From Piper betle (taxonomy: Eukaryota; Streptophyta; Magnoliopsida; Piperales; Piperaceae), in assembly GCA_033002965.1 (NCBI GenBank), contig JAURVB010013845.1, positions 1 to 64,000 of the forward strand: a DNA stretch of 64,000 nucleotides, read 5' to 3'. Every line of letters begins with the position of its first letter. Position 1 is the first letter of the stretch. The position numbers were made by a program, and so were the translations under genes. The notes under the pieces were generated by a model. It saw only the letters and a program-made list of their open reading frames with translations, was not told the origin of the DNA and did not search any database. Shown in pieces: positions 60,301 to 64,000 of this stretch.

Positions 60301-63300
60301 TGGGAAACCGAATTTCAATGTTAAAAGAAATATAATTAATCGTAATTAAATAATTTTTTTTAAGGCTCAATGGTCATTAGAAAATGTTTTCAAAATTTTA
60401 AAAACATGTTAAATTTATTGTCCTAGGTTTGAACTTGGAAAGAGAGGTCACGGGATAACATACATACCAGGAAGGTACAACATTGGGATGTTTACTTTTA
60501 TTTTGTTATTTTGACTTTATGCATAAGCTGTACAATAGTCACCTACTACACAATAATCCCACGTAGCTTCCAAGCTCAAAAAGTTTGGAACTTTTCTATC
60601 TATAAATGGAGGGGTCATCCCCATCTCCGATGCTGAGTAGTTTTTTTAAATATCTTGGACCTACTTAAGAGTGAACTGGGTTGAATCGATATGTGATGGT
60701 ATGTATCCTGGTTTTGATGAAAATTGGAGGCATTGGAATGGGTTGACTGCAACCAGATTTGACGCTCCTTAACAGGCAGAACTCTCGGCCGACACTCAAT
60801 ATACCGGGCTGGGCAGGCCAGTCTGGTCTAGTATTTAAAACTATGGTGCTCACCAGGAACCATGACAGTTTCTTACAAAATGTGCTGATGTCAATTAAGG
60901 GCGCGGCGCGATTGAGCTCTATCCTTGACAACAGAGCGTGTGGCACTATTGAACATCTGTTTTCTTTTTTCCACGGTCAATTTAGCATTTGTTAGATCTC
61001 TAAAATTAGTATCACATTTAATATCTTTAAAAGTAATATTCAACGTATTAGTGGAGTTGTGTACATAAATTAAGTAATTTGAAAAGATGGCCTATATTTA
61101 TTAGTGTGCATATGAACCGATCGTGGTGTCATAGCTAATTTGGGATCCTATTGGACAAGAGATTGAACTAAATTTAACGTAGGAAAGAATTTTTGATAAA
61201 CGGAATGTTTTAAGGTATGTAAATTGTAGCATCTCTAAAATTAATTTCAAATCTAATATTTAGCAAGGAAAATTCAGTATATAAGTAAAGTGCATTTATA
61301 AATCTTTTGCTTGATTAATTATTTTTAAAGAAATAATTTAAGCCAATTAATTTGTACTTGAATTATATTGTTACACTATTATCCTTTTTTTAATCAATAA
61401 TGAGACATTAATTAATGAGATCGATAATGAGCATTCTGATTGATCTTCTTGCAAATGTTGTGAGATTAATTGAGGCATATTGCAATTTATAACCATACTT
61501 TCACAATAAATGAAATACTAAATACATATTTAAATATTGTTGCAAAATCTCTAAGCACTACTAAATTAATGTGTAACACTAATTATAGACCAATGTTTTG
61601 AGAAGGGCTATTTCTTGAGATGAATATAATTACCCAACCAACTTTAGCTTTTTCAATAAGGATAAGAATTTGACTACACTTGATAAACGCTACTAAGAAC
61701 CTCATTTAGTAATACGGTTAATGTCTCCTTGCAAATATCAAAGTCATTCCCAATAGGGAATAACTGATCCCTCCTACACAAAAATTCAATTTTTAGTCAA
61801 TTTTTTTTCTTGTATGGGATAAAATTAATTATCGAACTTTTTTTCTTGTTTGGAATGAGTTACTTAAATTTGAAATGAAACGGACAAATTAAACTAAAAT
61901 TATTTAATAACACAAAGCCCTTTAGTCCTTCCATAGCATACAAATAGATTCAGGCAGTTTTATCACCATACAATATTCAAATTACATAGTTAAGGTTTAC
62001 ATAAATTATAGTAAATAGTTTTCTTTACCTTTTGCATTCCCTTTAACTAGTCTCCATGAAAGCTCATAGCTCAAAAAATTGGGATTGGGAGTCAACTCAA
62101 TGTGTCACATAATAGAGTCAACTCTCACTTGACTCCGAGCTAACTTGGAGTTATTTTTACTATATTTTTAATTAAATATGTAAAAAGTTATATTAAATTG
62201 GCATGTATTACTTTTTTGATATTTAAAATTGATAAATATATTATTTAAATTACTTTTAAATATTAATTTAATTTAATTAAAAATAATATATTTTGATAAT
62301 TTTTATGACCGAGGGAGTCAATCATCAAAATCTGTCCGTACAGAATTATTTATAGAGTTTAACGTAGAAAGCCATTGAGTGGATTTGAATTATAAAGTTT
62401 TAAAAGTCCAAAAAGGGTTTCAAACTATAACCTATCGTGGAGATTAACCGTGTTACATATCCTACTCTTTCGAGATCGATGCCCTTATTACCTGATTAAA
62501 TCCAACTCATATGAAAACTACCAAATACTATCAAGTGGTTAAAAAAGTTTTCAAAATAATTTGATCATTATCCAAGTTGAATGAATTAATGTGGCCAGTT
62601 GAACATAATTATGAAAAATTGATCAAGTCATTCAAACCATAATCCAAGCTCACAGCCCATCTTCAATATAAATCAACACTATTGTGCACTAAATTTTGCC
62701 GAGCAACCAAGGTCATATATAGGCGTGTTCATTAAGTCGCCTATTTGTCATAAAGATCAATGCGCCTCAACCAATATATAATGTCACAACAAGCATGGGT
62801 ATTATAGATACAGCCACTCTTATTGTTGATCAGTCAACCACCTTATGTGTAAAATTAAAACCCAACTCTCGTACACTTGCTTGTTTGGTTGGCAGGGAAT
62901 GCCAATTATTTGGTGGCTTTATTTATTCCCCACTTGCTAATATTTGGTTCAAAGAGGGTAGCTCGTTTTGATTTGAAGTTGTTTTAATTACATAGTTTTA
63001 GATACCATGTAGTACCACCTGATTATACCTGGTATACCACACACTAGTTTCAAATCTGCTACGATTTAAGCTTTTATAGCATTTTAATCCCTGTCTGATT
63101 TTTTACTTGATTCTTTTTACAAAATCATGTTTTTTGTTGAAAATTACAATATTTTAACCCATATTTAGTAAAATATTTTGCAATAAAATATATTTTTAAT
63201 ATTTAATAAAATATTTTATTTATAATTTTAAAATTTAGTCGAACCTGATTTGACCTATTGAAGCCAAATGTATCCTATATCGATTATAAATCCGACATCA

Positions 63301-64000
63301 TAACCGATATAGTATTTAAATTTATAGTTGATCAACCGTAACAACTTAGAACTTTAAAAATATATATCCAATGTATTTGTTTAAGAATGAAAAGCAGCTT
63401 TTTGTAGAAACCTTTTATTGGGGCGTGACAATGTGTGATGATGAGGGAGCGAAGTCATATTTTTGGGTAGCCTTGGATGGAGTTTTTTAAATATGCCTAA
63501 TATTTTGTGAGTATGAAACTAATTTTGTGTTTATCCTTTAAAAGTAAAAAAAACATGAATATTAGAAATAGTTTTTTGATACACATATAATATTCAAGAG
63601 CATTGAACCGAATTCATGACATATGGACATAGCATTTAATGACAACTAATATTTGGAAGCATCAAACCAAATTTATAATCCAAGATAAATTCTTATATCG
63701 GGGAAGATTATATATTATATTGTAATGACCCGGTTTAAAGAACAAATTAATAAGTTTAAATTATTTCTTTAAAGGTAATTAATTGAAATTAAAAATCATA
63801 TAATTTATTCACACTAATAAACTAGACTTTATCTTCGTATACGTTGGATGTGATAATAAATTCTGTCGAGCAAGAAAAGAATTTCTCGGTCTCAAAATCT
63901 ACCTTGTACCTCTACTTATAACAACCTAGTAAATTATTAAAATATTATTTTAATCATTTTGGTGGTTAAAACTTGAAACATAACAGCCTAACTGTTTTTA
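60301..64000. other. AT-rich DNA without recognisable genes
   Basis: 60660-60995 is less AT-rich, contains short open frames on both strands and is preceded by TATA-like 'ctataaatgg' (60600), but I recognise no protein. The remainder to 64000 is AT-rich. 61220-61400 and 63720-63850 share words with 32940-33060 ('ttatttctttaaa'), suggesting a diverged low-copy repeat. Confidence 0.45.

Noticed and set aside
1..64000. CRISPR array, operons, phage or other prokaryotic systems
   Set aside because: The sequence is plant nuclear DNA. The tandem repeats found lack the repeat-spacer structure, and genes have introns.
1..64000. tRNA or rRNA genes
   Set aside because: The tRNA-like words found are retroelement primer-binding sites; no cloverleaf or rRNA sequence was recognised by eye.

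Overview
This is a plant nuclear window, most likely from a monocot. The one large gene has GC-rich first exons and AT-rich later exons, a gradient typical of many monocots. The rest is AT-rich DNA packed with nested LTR retrotransposons and their remnants. The organism call is an inference from composition; nothing in the window names a species.

The main gene lies at 36129-43064 (+). It is a four-exon orthologue of POWERDRESS (PWR), the plant NCoR/SMRT-like double-SANT co-repressor that works with HDA9. Its splice sites read cleanly and its C-terminus is present. A one-base loss in an A-run at 40663-40667 breaks the frame between the two SANT domains. A second, small gene at 4793-5423 (+) looks like a two-exon plant protein of unknown function. 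At 8370-8812 (+) there is an internally deleted, frameshifted fragment of a Shewanella-like protein phosphatase gene.

Layout. 1-9,800: old LTR fragments, the small gene, a hAT-type MITE, a tandem-repeat block, the phosphatase pseudogene and two copies of an unidentified ~400 bp duplicate. 10,498-17,163: a decayed Ty3/gypsy element on the minus strand (gag, protease, RT/RNase H and integrase remnants between LTRs), with a complete 537 bp TRIM inserted in it. 17,164-22,290: non-coding DNA with inverted and tandem repeats. 22,291-23,196: a terminal-inverted-repeat element with GC-rich cargo, sitting between two TA microsatellites. 23,243-32,876: a complete 9.6 kb LTR element on the minus strand with ~3 kb LTRs, PBS, PPT and a 5 bp target duplication but no gag-pol, i.e. 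a LARD-like non-autonomous retrotransposon. 32,877-36,128: a hAT MITE, an array of four tandem hairpins and the PWR promoter/leader. 43,065-48,660: the PWR 3' end, a LTR-related fragment and a ~1 kb foldback repeat. 48,661-60,300: two solo LTRs of the same family as the 9.6 kb element, one of them inserted in a deleted gypsy element whose own diverged LTRs belong to the same superfamily. 60,300-64,000: AT-rich DNA without recognisable genes.

The most informative thread is one LTR family seen in several states: an intact LARD-like element, two solo LTRs, an old truncated copy, and a deleted coding relative (LTR - integrase/chromodomain - LTR). The last suggests that the non-coding element is mobilised by a Ty3/gypsy chromovirus lineage.
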